Shown here: in pieces, positions 42,733 through 54,655 of the stretch
Numbering within the stretch: position 1 is the first letter of the stretch
Layout: every line of letters begins with the position of its first letter
Assembly (NCBI GenBank): GCA_900312665.1
Contig: ONZQ02000007.1
Location: 186,001 to 250,000 of the forward strand
Reading direction: 5' to 3'
Length of the DNA stretch: 64,000 nucleotides
Source: Cephalotrichum gorgonifer
Taxonomy: Eukaryota; Ascomycota; Sordariomycetes; Microascales; Microascaceae
Made by a program: the position numbers and the translations under genes
The notes under the pieces: generated by a model
Database searches by the model: none
Told to the model about the DNA's origin: nothing
The model's input: only the letters and a program-made list of their open reading frames with translations

Positions 42733-44257
42733 CTATCCGAGCGACGAAAAGGCCTTGTTCACCGCGCCGCCAATCTTACTCACCATCATCTCCACTTCCT
42801 CCCTGCTCACATCGTACGCCGGGCACACCATGATGTGGTCACCCTTCCGACCTCCCGCACACCCCTGTCCAAAGTACACCATGACCTGGAAGGGCGCCTG
42901 AAGTGCAGCGAGATGCACCTTCCTCGCCACCTCGAGCTCGTCGTCGAATGGCTCCTTCGTATCCCTGTTCGCCACGAACTCGACGCCCCAGAAGAGCCCG
43001 CGTCCGCGGATGTCCCCGACGTTGGGATGTTGGCCCAACTCCTCCTTTAGCCTCCTGCCGAGGAACTCGCCCTGGATCTTTACATTCTGTAGCAGGCCTC
43101 TATCCTGGACGATCTGCTGCACCTTGAGCGCCGCCGCCGAACCGACGGGGAAGTCCTGGTACGTGTGCCCGTGAGTAAAGACCGCGCCGCTCGTCTGCAT
43201 CTGTTCGGCGACCTTCCGCCCCACGAGAAGTGCCGAGACGGGCTGGTACCCGCCGCCCAGACCCTTCCCGACTGTCTGGAGGTCAGGGATGACACCCTCC
43301 TGCTCCCACGCGTGCAAGGTCCCTGTCCGCCCCATTCCGCACATCACCTCGTCGAGAATCAGGAGTGCGCCATACTTATCACAGACGGCCCTCATGGCTT
43401 TGAAGTAGCCAGGAACCGCAGGCACGCAGCCCATCGCCGCCCCGACGACCGGCTCCGCCACGAAGGCAGCGACCGTCTCGGGCCCCAGCTGGAGGAAGGC
43501 GTCTTCGAGCTCCTGTGCCTTGCGAGCGCAGAAGTCCGCGTCAGATTCCCCGTCCCGCCGCTGACGGTAGGGATTGCACGAGGAAATCCTATGGACGTTG
43601 CGGGTTAGGAGCCCCTCGAAGGGGGCCCGGCGGGCCGTGTGTCCAGAGAGGGAGAGGGCCCCAATGGTGCTGCCGTGGTAGGATGTGTGGCGGGCGATAT
43701 AGTTAACCCTGTTGGATTCGCCTCTCCAAACAAAATACTCGCGAGACAGCTTCAGGGCAGCCTCACTCGCCTCGGAACCTACTCGTATGATCAGTGAGCT
43801 TTCTCTTGTGACTTCCTTAACACGATCTTCTAGGGCGCCCGGGGGGGCACAGGAGAGGGCCCAACATACCGGATGATAAGATATAGGCTTTGGGCAAGGC
43901 ACCCCCAGTACTTTGTGAGAGCCACTCCGATAGCTGCCGCGTGCTCAAATTGTCGAAGAAGCCCCATGGTACATATGGGACTGCAGATGCCTGGGCCATC
44001 ATGGCAGCAAGCACATCTGCCTGTCCGTATCCAAGACAGGCAACGGCCGCTCCACCACAGGCGTCCAGAACCCTGCGGCCATCATCGAGATACACGTAGT
44101 GACCGTGGGCCGATGTGACGAGACATCGATGGGGCTTAACGGTATCAAGATCTGGGTCCGCAGAAGATGTCGGAGACAACTGAACTGCAAGTGTGCGAGG
44201 AGGAACGACCCCTTGCGAGGTGATCGTGGTTATGCTTGGTGTAGAGTAAGGAGTCAT
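42733..44257 (-). CDS. Class III PLP-dependent aminotransferase
   Basis: Fold-type I transaminase of the omega-amino/acetylornithine group. Exons in transcript order: 44257-43870 and 43778-42733; 477 residues. The 91-nt intron rejoins AYILSSG to SEASEAALKLSREY, the conserved cofactor-phosphate region. Other marks: HTSYHGSTIGALSLSG, AFVAEPVVGAAMG, LDEVMCGMGRTG (Asp272 pairs with the pyridine nitrogen), and TVGKGLGGGYQPVSA with Lys301 as the PLP lysine. No targeting sequence is evident, although the first ~35 residues are Thr/Ser-rich. The substrate is unknown; fungal relatives are mostly annotated only as aminotransferases. A TA-repeat about 90-100 bp upstream may serve as TATA element. Confidence 0.92.
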
Positions 44258-44345
44258 CTCAACGAACTTCGGGGGTAGTGGACGGTCTGATATCGTGGGA
44301 AGAAGATAACAAGCTCACTTAGAGAAAACGAGGAGGAGCGTGGTC

Positions 44346-44361
44346 ATATATATATATATAA
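44346..44361 (-). promoter_or_regulatory. TA-repeat, possible TATA element
   Basis: An uninterrupted AT alternation of 16 bases lies 89-104 bp upstream of the aminotransferase ATG on its coding strand. Position fits a TATA element, but it could equally be a microsatellite. Confidence 0.35.
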
Positions 44362-46781
44362 GAAGGAAAGGAATACGAGGAGACCGACACGACTTGGGAT
44401 AGGATGCACAGTTCCGTTCCGAAAACTATCTTCAGTACCGATACTGGGAGACTGACGCGAGCTCCTACGTACACCCGGGGGCATTAAAGTGTAGCCTCGG
44501 GTACCTAGTCACCGAGATCTTACTCTCATTTTGTTCTGTCCACAAGGGCGGTTCCGAAGATGAAGAGACCCACGCCAATCCCAAATCGGGAATGCTGACG
44601 GGCTTGGGGACTGAGAAAGAAATACTCGGCAGGATGGAGATGTGGCAGAGAGAGCTGAATTAGTGCTTCCACCCCGGTTCTATTAGGTGGGACGCGTTTG
44701 ACTGCTTTCAAAGCTCCTGTGCTGCTTGCAGCGAGCGTCAAGATCCTCAGCCACCGAGTATGTAGGTCGGTCCGTAAATCGACCTGACACAGAGGACGGG
44801 ATGCCGACATTTTGTTAGTTGCGGGCCAACTGTGTGCAACCTTGCATATCCGATCACCGAACAGCAGGGTAGGGACAGGCGCTAGAGTCGTATTCAGGTG
44901 TACCTGATGGTGGATGTGCCAACCTCGATCGGGGTTTGTTGGCTCGATCGGGGATGCATTACTCATAATGCTTAGGCTCTCGCGAAGAGAGGTCCCGATG
45001 CCGATCCGATAGCAAGAGCGTTGGTGAGGGTCATAGCTGGCAGACTTCATGCTGGACGTACACCAGGGATGAATACATAGGAAACATACACCACAGTAGC
45101 GCGCATCGACCAGTAGTCCCAAGATCATGTCGGTTCTTTATTATTCGCCGCACTCGTGGCACCGGATGCTCGATTTTGAGTAGGAGATGAGAGGGTGGCT
45201 ACGTCCGAGACACGGCATGACAGTCGGACTGGCGGCCAAATACTTAAATCGGGAGAAAGCAGGCAGGCAAGCAGCACAGGACTAGTAAACATGCGGTATG
45301 GCCAGGTTGGGGATAATGGTGATGGGGAAATCAAATCAGTGACAACAAATACGAGAGTTGAGACCCAAAGGCCCTAGCCATGCACCTCTCTGCAACGGTG
45401 ACGTAGGAAGACGCAGATAACTTGTTCGGGTCGTAATCTTTGCCCTGGGGAGCTGAAAAAGGACTCCTGTCCACACACACACACGCACCCTCTCCCTCAA
45501 TACGAACACACAAGGTTTGCAAGAAGAGCCATTCGGCTGTGCTCCCCGGCTGTAGCGTGGGGAGACCCCGCGCAGCAGGCTCTTTCCTCTCTCTCGCGTA
45601 GGACAAAGTAGGAACGAGGCGGGGGGAACGGAAGCAAAACGTGCGTGCCTACTTGCACTTGTATGCATGCTGCAGGCGATGCTGCATGCGATGAGAGAAG
45701 AAGGGGGGGTGATGAGTTGATGAAAGGTGAAGCATGAAGTGTGATGGTGATGAGGGTTGCCCATACCCTGCCATCATCGCCAACGGCCATGACACCTTCC
45801 CCTTGTAGGGATTTCCCCGATAGAGCTACCACAGCCGGCCCACGAGAGGATTCACTCAGCTTGTCGCGAGAGAGGAGGTGAGGGCAGACTACCTCGAAGC
45901 AGGCGAGCACTGCCTGAGAGGATCTGCCCCTCTCTTGTCCATGACGGGGGAGGAAATCGAAATCGAAATGACCAGGAAAAGGATGGTTGAATGTTGCCAG
46001 AAACTATCCGCACCTGACATGCATGGGACGAGACTACTGCCAGTATTACCGTGTACGGACATGTACTTGATTGCCTCCCATGGGGAGAAGGGTTTCACCG
46101 GACACGATGCTCCGGACGCGCCACACACCTCTCAAGCCAAGATCACGGGACTCCCGGCACGGGACACGGGACACGGGCGGGCGAGGATCGTTTCAAAATT
46201 CAGCGCTTGCACCGTATAATTGCATATCATGGGTATTCGATTATGTTGAATAGTCGGATACTGCACCACAGCACTGGACTTCCTTTCTGGGGTCTTGATT
46301 TTTCATATTGTCGCATGTTTCGGTTACATAACCCACCAGCCACCTCACCTATTCTGGTTTAAGTGCAATTCTAGTGTTCTGACACGCTCCCTCACCCTCT
46401 TAACGCGTGTTTTTAAAATTCCCATGTCATCACTTCATTCTTTCGTGGTACCACCCACCCCAGTCCCCGTCCCCGTCCTTGATCCCGGCCAAAAGTGCCT
46501 GCCACCAGATTATCGCACCGGCCTACCGATACTGCCGGCGTGGAATTATTCCTCGTCCCACCGAATAGACTTTTTTTTTCTCATCCACCTATCGCCCGGT
46601 CAGGGTCTCCAACAACTCAACACACCTCCCAACCTCGCCCTCCGCCTCCCCTCATATACCTGATCGCGTCGCACTTAACAGCCCCCCCCCCTTTCTTTCC
46701 CTCGGGACGTCCGACCGAACTGTCCCGATATTCCCCAATCTTGACCGAAGCTTTTGGGCCGCCGTCCTCAACAGTCACATA
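44362..46781. other. Gene-free, divergent aminotransferase / forkhead region
   Basis: 2.4 kb upstream of both genes. It has a CA repeat at 45472-45484, a C run at 46681-46690 and a pyrimidine-rich leader before the forkhead ATG. The longest open frame (44526-45128, minus) has no recognisable domain and was not called. Confidence 0.45.
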
Positions 46782-49025
46782 ATGCCTGCGACAGGGCGAC
46801 GATCAGCTCGTCGCGAGCCAAAGAAGGAACCCGCTACGCCCGCTGTGGAGGACTCATCGCCATCCCGCCCGGCGAAGCGCCGGAGAAAGGTGAGCGCGAG
46901 AAATGAGGAACCTGGCTTTAGAAAGTGCTGGGGCACACATTTTGTTGCGGCTACTAACAGTTCTTTAGGCTGACGACGCCGGCCCCTCCACACCTGCCGC
47001 CGCCGCCGCCACTGCGCAATCAACCCCACCTGCTCCGATCCCCTCGACCGACCCCGTCGACGAGGACGACTCGGCCCTCGACGCCACTAGCGAAGGTGAC
47101 CAGCTAGTCTCCCGGGTCGTCCACCATCTGACCTCCCCCAAAGATCAGCTCATCCAGGCCAGCAAGGATCACGCCAACTCCATCCACGAAGCCAACAAGG
47201 ACGGCGTCAAGGCGTATGCGAAGATTGCGGCCCAGGACTGGACTTACTACGTCACCAAGCTTGAGGTGAACATTGGCCGCGCCTCGGATCCGCCGTCGGA
47301 CGAGGACTCGGTCCATATTGACCTTGGCCCGAGCAAGACCATCTCGCGTCTCCATGCCATCATATACTTCAATACCAAGGAAGAACAGTGGTTCTTCCAG
47401 GTCAAGGGCCGCAATGGCGCCAAGATAGACCTCGTACCGATGAAGGCGGGGGTGTCTCATGCTCTGAAGAGCGGAGAGGTTATCGAGGTGGCAGGGGTGG
47501 AGATGATGTTCGTCTTACCGACTGAAATAAGTCATCTCCATATCCACCCTACCTTTCTTCAACGAGCGGGCATTCTGGCCTCCGACATCCCTAGCACGGC
47601 TCTTTCGTCGGCGAACCAGGGCTCAGATGACCTCCCCCCCGTCCCCACCGATGCGCGACCGTCGCGCAGTGGTGCCGGTTTGCAGGGTCAACAGCAGCAG
47701 CCCATTGCCCCCGCGCCTGCCAACTATCGTCGCCCAGGGACCCCCCCATCGGCGACACGGCGTCGTACGACTCTCATGCAGATGACTTCGCCTCACCCGC
47801 CCGGCAGCGCAACCCCGTTCGGCGTACCGCTCGAGATCGATTTATCTGTTGACGAGAATCGACACATCAAACCCCAATTCAGCTATGCGCAGATGATTAC
47901 TCAGGCGATCCTGCGGACAGAGGATGGGAAACTGAACCTAAATGGAATTTACACGTACATTATGGACACATATGCGTATTATCGGCATCAAGGACCCTAC
48001 GGCTGGCAGGTAAAGAAAACATCCTTACCCCCTACCTCCTCACTCACCAACCACGTGTTGCTCCACCAAGAGTGCGATGATCTGACATGCAGCAGAACTC
48101 TATCAGGCACAACCTTTCGTTGAATAAAGCATTTGAGAAGGTCGCTCGGTCCACTGATGAGCCGGGCAAGGGAATGAAGTGGCAGATCGTGGCCGAGCAC
48201 AAGGAAGACATGGTCCGCAACGCGTTCAAGGGCGGCCGCGGAGGCCACCGCGGCAGTTCGGCACCCTCATCTCCCAGCCACGTAAACTACATCACCCTCT
48301 CCAGGGAGCCCGCATCAGCCCGAAAGCGAAAGCTTTCGCCCATCGTATCCCCGCCTCCCCGGTCTTCCCTTGCCCTCCAGTCCACCCCGGATCGCTCCCG
48401 GGGTAGAAGGGGGGTGCCGTTGACGAGCGACGGGAGCCCCCTCCCCCGACCCAGGAAGCCCGTCCCCAGCGCCGCGCCCTCGAGCTCCATCTACCAACCG
48501 CAATCCCCCACGCTAGCTTCGTCGTTCTTCGGGGACGAGAACGCATCCTTCGTCACGCCGGCACCCCCCCGGGTACACCCCCGTCTCGCGCCACCCAGCA
48601 CCGCCCCGAGGCCGAGCCAGCACATGCCAACGAGCTCGCCTGCGCCGTTCTGGAAGTACGCCGACATCGGCAGCACGCCGCTTAAGCCCCCAGCGCACTT
48701 CGATGCCAGCCCGACGAGGAGGGGGGCGGCACTGCCCAACAGCAGCAGCCCGCCTGCTCGGCCTGTGAAGTCGCCCATCCAAAGCCCGTCAAAGCCGGCG
48801 GAAGAGGAGCCCGAGATCGAGGAGGAACAAGGATTTGATCTGGCTAGGTAAGGAATAACCCCCCCCNNNNNNNNNNNNNNNNNNNNCCCCGAAATCACCA
48901 TGTTATCCCCGACAGTATCGCAAGCTAACCTTTGAGGGTGCAGAGGATTCCAGAGTATCGGGGCCTACCATGCACCTGTCAGCCGGGGTGTGCCCATCGC
49001 GAGGGCGAGGGAAGGGGACCTGTAA
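46782..49025 (+). CDS. FKH2: FHA-forkhead transcription factor (Fkh1/2 type)
   Basis: Nuclear regulator; yeast Fkh1/Fkh2 drive the G2/M (CLB2) genes and influence replication timing. Exons 46782-46889, 46969-48009, 48096-48847, 48944-49025; 660 residues. The FHA domain (about 120-215) shows NIGRASD, GPSKTISRLHAIIYFN and GRNGAKID, the phosphothreonine-binding Arg, Ser-Arg and Asn. The forkhead domain (about 336-425) begins KPQFSYAQMITQAIL, with PYGWQNSIRHNLSLNKAF across intron 2 and KGMKWQI. The tail is Ser/Pro-rich with many SP/TP sites. The last exon gives RGFQSIGAYHAPVSRGV, which supports the join across a 20-N gap. The acceptor of exon 3 is a CAGCAG tandem; I chose the distal one because it gives the canonical WQNSIRHN. 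Confidence 0.93.
48867..48886. other. Assembly gap (20 N) in forkhead intron 3
   Basis: Twenty N lie between C runs (48859-48866 and 48887-48890), inside the intron 48848-48943. It is probably an unresolved poly-C tract, and the true length is unknown. Confidence 0.95.
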
Positions 49026-49836
49026 CCTGAGTTTGATTTCATGTTTTCTATTCCAGCGTTTGTATTTTTAAAACTGCTTGGTCTTTTGGGGGGCGGGGTA
49101 ACGAGTTCACAAGGTGTTTTGGAGGTTTCTTGGTGGTTCTGCTCGTGGGCTGGAGGTGTTTTGCGGTTGTTTTTTTTTTTTGGAAGGAAAAAGGGGGCGG
49201 GGTTAGGAAGCGGACTCATGAGGAATTCAAAAGCATTGGTTTATTGGTTTATCTCGAGCCTCTCCTCGGTCCTCTCTCTAATTGCGTGAGTATCAAATAC
49301 GAGGGCTCAAGTGCAGAGCATAATGGTGATAAGAAGGCCCGAGGGCAGTATCATCGGAGAGGCCTTCGGGATATGCAAGACCCAGCAAGGCCAAACGAAA
49401 CTCCGCCTCGGTACACAGAATAAGGGGGCAAAGCGTATTGCAGGCCATCAATCTATTATCACACACACACACCCATTTCAAGTATAAACTACACATGGGG
49501 AGGCCCCTCAGAGCCTTCCCCGACATTTCTTTCCTTTTTTCCTTCGCCTCTTTGCCTTTCCTTCCACCAACGTACAAACTCAAGCAAAAAAGAAAACTAA
49601 AGTACAGCAAGAAAGAGTTACATGCAATATAACAAAAAAAGATATGAGGGGAGAAAAAATATCTAATGCAGCCCGCCGGTTTACTATACACCTTCTTACA
49701 GAGAGTAGGGTTGAAAAAACAACACCAAGACGGAACAAATGGTGAGACGAGTAAAGGGTGGAGCGTGAGAGCGTCCGGACCCTCTCCTCACACACTTTGT
49801 TCCCCCGGGTCAGTCAGCCATCGGGCCACCGACCTC
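49026..49836. other. Gene-free, between convergent forkhead gene and CLU1
   Basis: Holds both 3' ends. Contains a T run near 49169-49180 and an AC repeat at 49460-49473. Nothing else seen. Confidence 0.55.
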
Positions 49837-52800
49837 TTACTTCTTCGACGTCCCCCTCCTCTTAGGGTTGCCCCTGCCGCGTCCCTTGCTGGAGGAAACC
49901 TTGGCATCCGAGCCCTCGATATACCGAAGCAGCTCGTCGATACTCCTAGAGTCCACGACTGACCCCGCTCCGGCCGCCGTGCTCGTGCTGCTCGCGTCCT
50001 GTCGGCTCGCCGCGGGCCCGTGGCCGAGCGCCGCGCGGGGGGTGGCCACCCTGACGCCCGCACGCAGGCGCCTCGCCTGCACGTCCTTGGCCTGCTTGGC
50101 GATGGAGACGGCGTTCTGCGTCAGCTGCTCGAGCCAGCTCTCCGCCTCCTTGGTGTTCTTGTCGTCGGGTCCCAGCTCGGCGAGGAAGATGTTGTACGAC
50201 TCGCGCATGCGGTTCACGGCCGCCTTAGAGTCGTGGTCCAGCGCGAGCGCCTGCGCGAGCTGGAAGAGGAGCGTGGCGGCGTTGATCGACTGCTTCCCGA
50301 AGACCTTCTCGCAGATGCGCAGCGACTCCTCGAACCAGAGGCGCGACTCGTGGTAGGCCTTGAGGTGCTGGAGCATCACGGCCGCGTTGTTGACCGTCGT
50401 GATGGAGTCCGGGTGGTCAGGGCCATAGATGATCTTCCACAGCTGGAGGGCGTGGCGCACGTAGCTCAGCGCCGACCTCGAGTCGCCCGCCTGGTGGACG
50501 AAGAGACCGAGGTTGAGGTAGTTGAGGAGCGTCTCGGGGGAGTCGACACCGACGGTCCGCTCCGAGACGACGACGGCCTTCTTCGCGAGCTCGACGGCCA
50601 CGTCCTTCTCGTCCATCTGGAAGTAGAGCATCGAGAGCGAGTTGTACGCACGTCCTACTTCGGGGTGGACAATGCCGTAGATCTGCTCGTGCAGAGAGAG
50701 AGACTCTAGAAGGAGCTCCTGACCCAGCTGGCGCTGGTTTTGCATGATGGAGATGCGGCCGGCCTCGAGCGCCTCCTCAGCGAGCGAGCTCCGGGGAGCC
50801 GAGTGCTTGACGATGGGCACGATGTTGAGGATGTCTTCGGCGCTGAAGGTGTGGGCGACCGAGGCAGGGGGCGTCGAGGCAGGAGAGCCGTCACGAGCCT
50901 TCTTCTTCTTCTTCTTCTGCTGGCCCTCAGCCGAAGATCCGTTGGCCGCCGGTGTAGGGGCAGCGGTGTCAGCGGGCGCCGCGGTCACCTCACCGTTGCC
51001 AAAGTTATAATCCCTCGCCTGGATCTGCAGTCCCAGCGCAAGACTGATCTCTCGCAAAAGCTGGCGCGGCTTGGCGCTCTCGACCCAGCCCTCGGGCAGC
51101 TCGTACTTGAAGCGATGGGCCACCTGTTCCTCGATGCTCGCCTTGAGGCTCTGAGGGGTGACGTTCTCAAACGAGAGGTCGGCATCAGAGTACAACGCCT
51201 TCATGGAGGGGTCAATGTCCGCCGTGGGCTTCGCGTTCACCTTGGAACCGAGGAGGCAGTTTAGGAGGTGGGCAATGCAGGCGGGGGCGAGAGTGAACGG
51301 GAGTCGGCGAAGGTACTTGGCGACGACGTGCTTGAACGCGCGGGTGATCATGTCCTGGACACAGACGTCCTTGAGGCACAGTAGACGAGGGTCGGTGCAC
51401 TGAGAGGCGATCTTTCCAAGGTATCGGATGTTGATACCTCGCTTGTGGAGCTGTCGGCTCAGAGAAGAACCGTCCATGGGGAACCCGGCATCGGATTCGA
51501 CGAGGTCGCGGAGGAAGGTAGGAATAGAGTGTTCGCGGAGCCACTGGCAAACAAGACGAACTTGCTGCTCGTCGGCTTCGAGCTCAGCCTTCTCCTCCTC
51601 GGTCTGAGGAACCTGGCCGCTGAAGACGTCCGGGTTAAGCGCGAACTGGAACCCGGAGAGGTCCAGCTGCTCCTTGGCCGGCTGACTCTCCTCCTTTTCG
51701 TCGGTGGCCTCCTCACCCTTCTTCTCGCCCTCCGTCTCCTCCTCAGCTTCTTCCTTTGCCTTGGCTCGGCTGGCAAGCTGGGCATCCACCCACTCCTTCA
51801 TCTTAGCCCTATAATAGAGGTCGACGAGCTCCGATCGCAAAACCGTCATCCGGTGAGGATAGGTCGAAGGCTCTTCCGACTCGGACTCCTCTAGCCAGGC
51901 AATATCGACCGGCGAAACGCGGTAGAGATCCAAGACGTACTTGCGGCCGTCAGTACCCAGAAGACCCTTCGTCTCCACGCTCCCCTCGAGGTCGAACCGC
52001 TTGCCATCCTTGTCCCAGACGGGATGCTTCTTGATCTTGAGGGAGCGGGCAAGCTTCTCGAAGGGTGCCGCGAACCGCTCATCGGCCGTGACGACGTCCT
52101 TGCTGTCAACACCACCGTAGTCAATCTGGTGCTCACCAGGCTCCCTCTGCTTGAAGATACCGGGAACGATGCTCTGCCCCACGACACGCTTGCCGAGGTA
52201 GTCGACGACCACGGTCGCGGCCGTGAAGAGCCCGTCGATGTCGAGCTGGTTGACCAGACGCACGCCAGCGACGTCCTTGCTCGTGGCAACCTTGGCGGCC
52301 TCATCACCACCCTCGGCGACAAAGGTTTCTACGCCATCAGCGCCGAAGGAGAAGAAAACATTGTTGTACACGAAGATTTGAGCGTCGATGCACTCGGTCG
52401 GGTTCAGAGGCGGAATCTCGCCGCGGGCCACCATCATGGCGCCCCGAGTCGCCGCATCGATGTAGTCGGCGAAGAATTTGGACAGGAGACGCTCACGGAA
52501 GACCCTATCTTGAACGGACTCCTTCGGGTGCTCCCTAGCGGTCTGGAACTCCTCGTTCCAGTCTCGCAGAGTATCCGCATTCTCGATGCCCCCGATCAAG
52601 AAGGCCTCCTGCGATCGCGCGGGATCCGCCGCATGGGCGTACTGAGGTGCCGTCGGGGGAGGAACAGCCCAGGGGGCGGCAGGGATTGCGTGGGTGATCT
52701 GCAATGCGGCGAGGGGGTCCTTCTGCGAGTTGACCTCGTGGAGTTGTGTCAAGGACTCGGAGAAGCTGGGGGACAGCTGTTGTAAGAGGTTCAGGAGCGA

Positions 52801-53758
52801 ATGGGCGTGCTGGCCCTTGGGTGAGGCTTTCGGGGAGGGATCGAACTTGGCGTTGGAAGATTTGTTGACGTAAAAGCCTCCAATGTGGGCGGTAATCTGG
52901 TGCTGCTCGCCCTCGTTGGTAGTAACAACAAGGTAGAGCAGGTGTCCCTTTTGCCTAAGGTTGCAAGGAGGGGGGTGCCATGCGGATAGCGCGATGGACT
53001 TAATCGTCTTGGGCGGCGGGCTCTCGGGCTTGGGGACGAGGAGCGACAGGCCAGGGACGGACTGGAAGTCGTAGTCGGCAACGGGGGACCGCTCCGAGGT
53101 AGCATCGTCGGCGGCCTGGTCGGCAGATTGGTCGCCGAGAAGGGAGGTTCCAGGGAGGATACCGTAGGTGATGTCACACCGGTCGCCGGCGGCGCCGATG
53201 AGTTCCCGGATCCGGACGAAGTGCAGACGGGCTTCCCTTTCGGTGTACGGGTCCTCGACGAGCTTTATCTCGGGCTCGGCGAGAAGACCGGGCACCTCGA
53301 ACAACGAGATGAAGTCGTTGAGGCGCTCTCCCTTGTGCTCGAGGTGGAAACAGGTGTACTGGAAGGCTGCAGGAAGGTCGATGAGGGACTGTCGGACTTC
53401 GTGGATCTGTTCCTGTGACGAGACCTGCACCTGTATCTTGCTCGAATCGTGTGGGAGGATGACGGTAAGTGTTACGATAGCTTCAAGCTATGTTAGTGTC
53501 GCTGCAAGGTGGGTAGACCGGGGGAGTTGAAAGGATTGCACAACGTACATTCCGCACCACCGTCAGCCTGCTCGCCCTCCTGAGCTGGAGATCCATTCGT
53601 TGCGAGGGCGTCTACCGGAGAGCCATTTTCTAGGAGACATAGCCATGTTAGCGGGCACCAGAATGGGAAACAACGAGTCGGAGTAACAGCGTCGCATCGC
53701 CCCGGCTCCAACTTGACTAACCATTGGCGTGGGTAGGCGAGGGTTCGGCTTGGGCCAT
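49837..53758 (-). CDS. CLU1: Clustered mitochondria protein CLU1/TIF31
   Basis: Cytosolic protein needed for normal mitochondrial distribution; homologues bind mRNAs for mitochondrial proteins, and yeast Clu1 co-purifies with eIF3. Exons in transcript order: 53758-53722, 53629-53549, 53480-49837; 1253 residues, in the usual range. Residues 1-39 are a Ser/Gly/Glu-rich leader. CLU_N at about 40-115 (IVTLTVILPHDSSKIQVQV). The CLU domain at about 325-560 (RDWNEEFQTAREHP, RLLSKFFADYIDAATRGA). The eIF3 p135-type region at about 730-900 (VRLVCQWLREHSIPTFLRDL). Then a Lys run, and TPR-like repeats at about 935-1125 (YNSLSMLYFQMDEKDVAVEL, LLNYLNLGLFVHQAGD, NNAAVMLQHLKAYHESRLW). The basic tail ends RGNPKRRGTSKK. 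The exon 3 acceptor (GAAG) was chosen because the upstream TAG acceptor gives an immediate stop. Confidence 0.94.
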
Positions 53759-54655
53759 TGTCAAAGAAAGGATCGCGGGCGCCGGAAGTCGGTCGGTGAT
53801 GGTACACGGAAGCAATGGAAGCTCCGGAGCGAGATCGAAGAAAAAGTAACAGAAATTGCCGGATTTCTAGCTCTCTCGATCAAGAAGCTCGAACTTGCAA
53901 ATATGGAAGGTATACAATGAAGGCGAAGGGTCAGTAGAAGAAGTAATACGACCACTGAGAGCGGTGGTACGAGAAAGTAAGGCCAGTCGCGGGTATTAAA
54001 GATTTGTATGTCCAAGTACTTGTATGGTTGAGGGAATCATGACGACCAGATTTTTTCCCCAAACTTTTTTTTTTGGGAAGAAAGCACCCGAGTTACGGCA
54101 ACATTCGGCATCTCTCATGCATGGGGTGCGCGGCTGGTGCCAGCTGGGTTGCCAGGGGTCAGCATGGCTAGAGCCCTCGCAATTGGCCACCAGCTCCATG
54201 CTGCTTCCTACTACCCGACGTGCGAGCACGCGGGACCATACCGACGGGTCCGTGTCGACGCTAGTCCTATAATGGAAGATTATAAACATGGCAACCACTG
54301 CACCCATCATCGACAGCACAACTCACGTCTAGAGCAGTCCATACGCCGCAATCGCAACATCGTCACTCTATTTACATCTCCCGCCACATCATTCCCTTTT
54401 CCCGTCAGTAAGAACTCGGGACGGGCTATCTTACCATTCTAATCACATTCTCATATCCATTTTGGGCACCCCTCCCTCCGACCCCTTCGCCATTCTCTAG
54501 TTTCATCATCGACATATCCCAAACATAACCTCACCGTCTGCCCCTGTTATGTGTTCTGGGTCTTCATATTCATGTGCCAATAGTGTTTGAGACCGCATGG
54601 CTCGGTAAATTTCTCTCCAGGATATTTACCTTCGGTATCCACAGCATTCACAAGT
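53759..54655. other. Gene-free, divergent CLU1 / unknown protein region
   Basis: Shared upstream sequence of about 0.9 kb, including an AAGTACTTGTA motif at 54014-54024 and a T run near 54066-54075. No assigned regulatory site. Confidence 0.5.

Noticed and set aside
44526..45128. 200-codon open frame, minus strand
   Set aside because: No domain, high Cys/His/Arg content typical of chance frames, isolated in an intergenic region.
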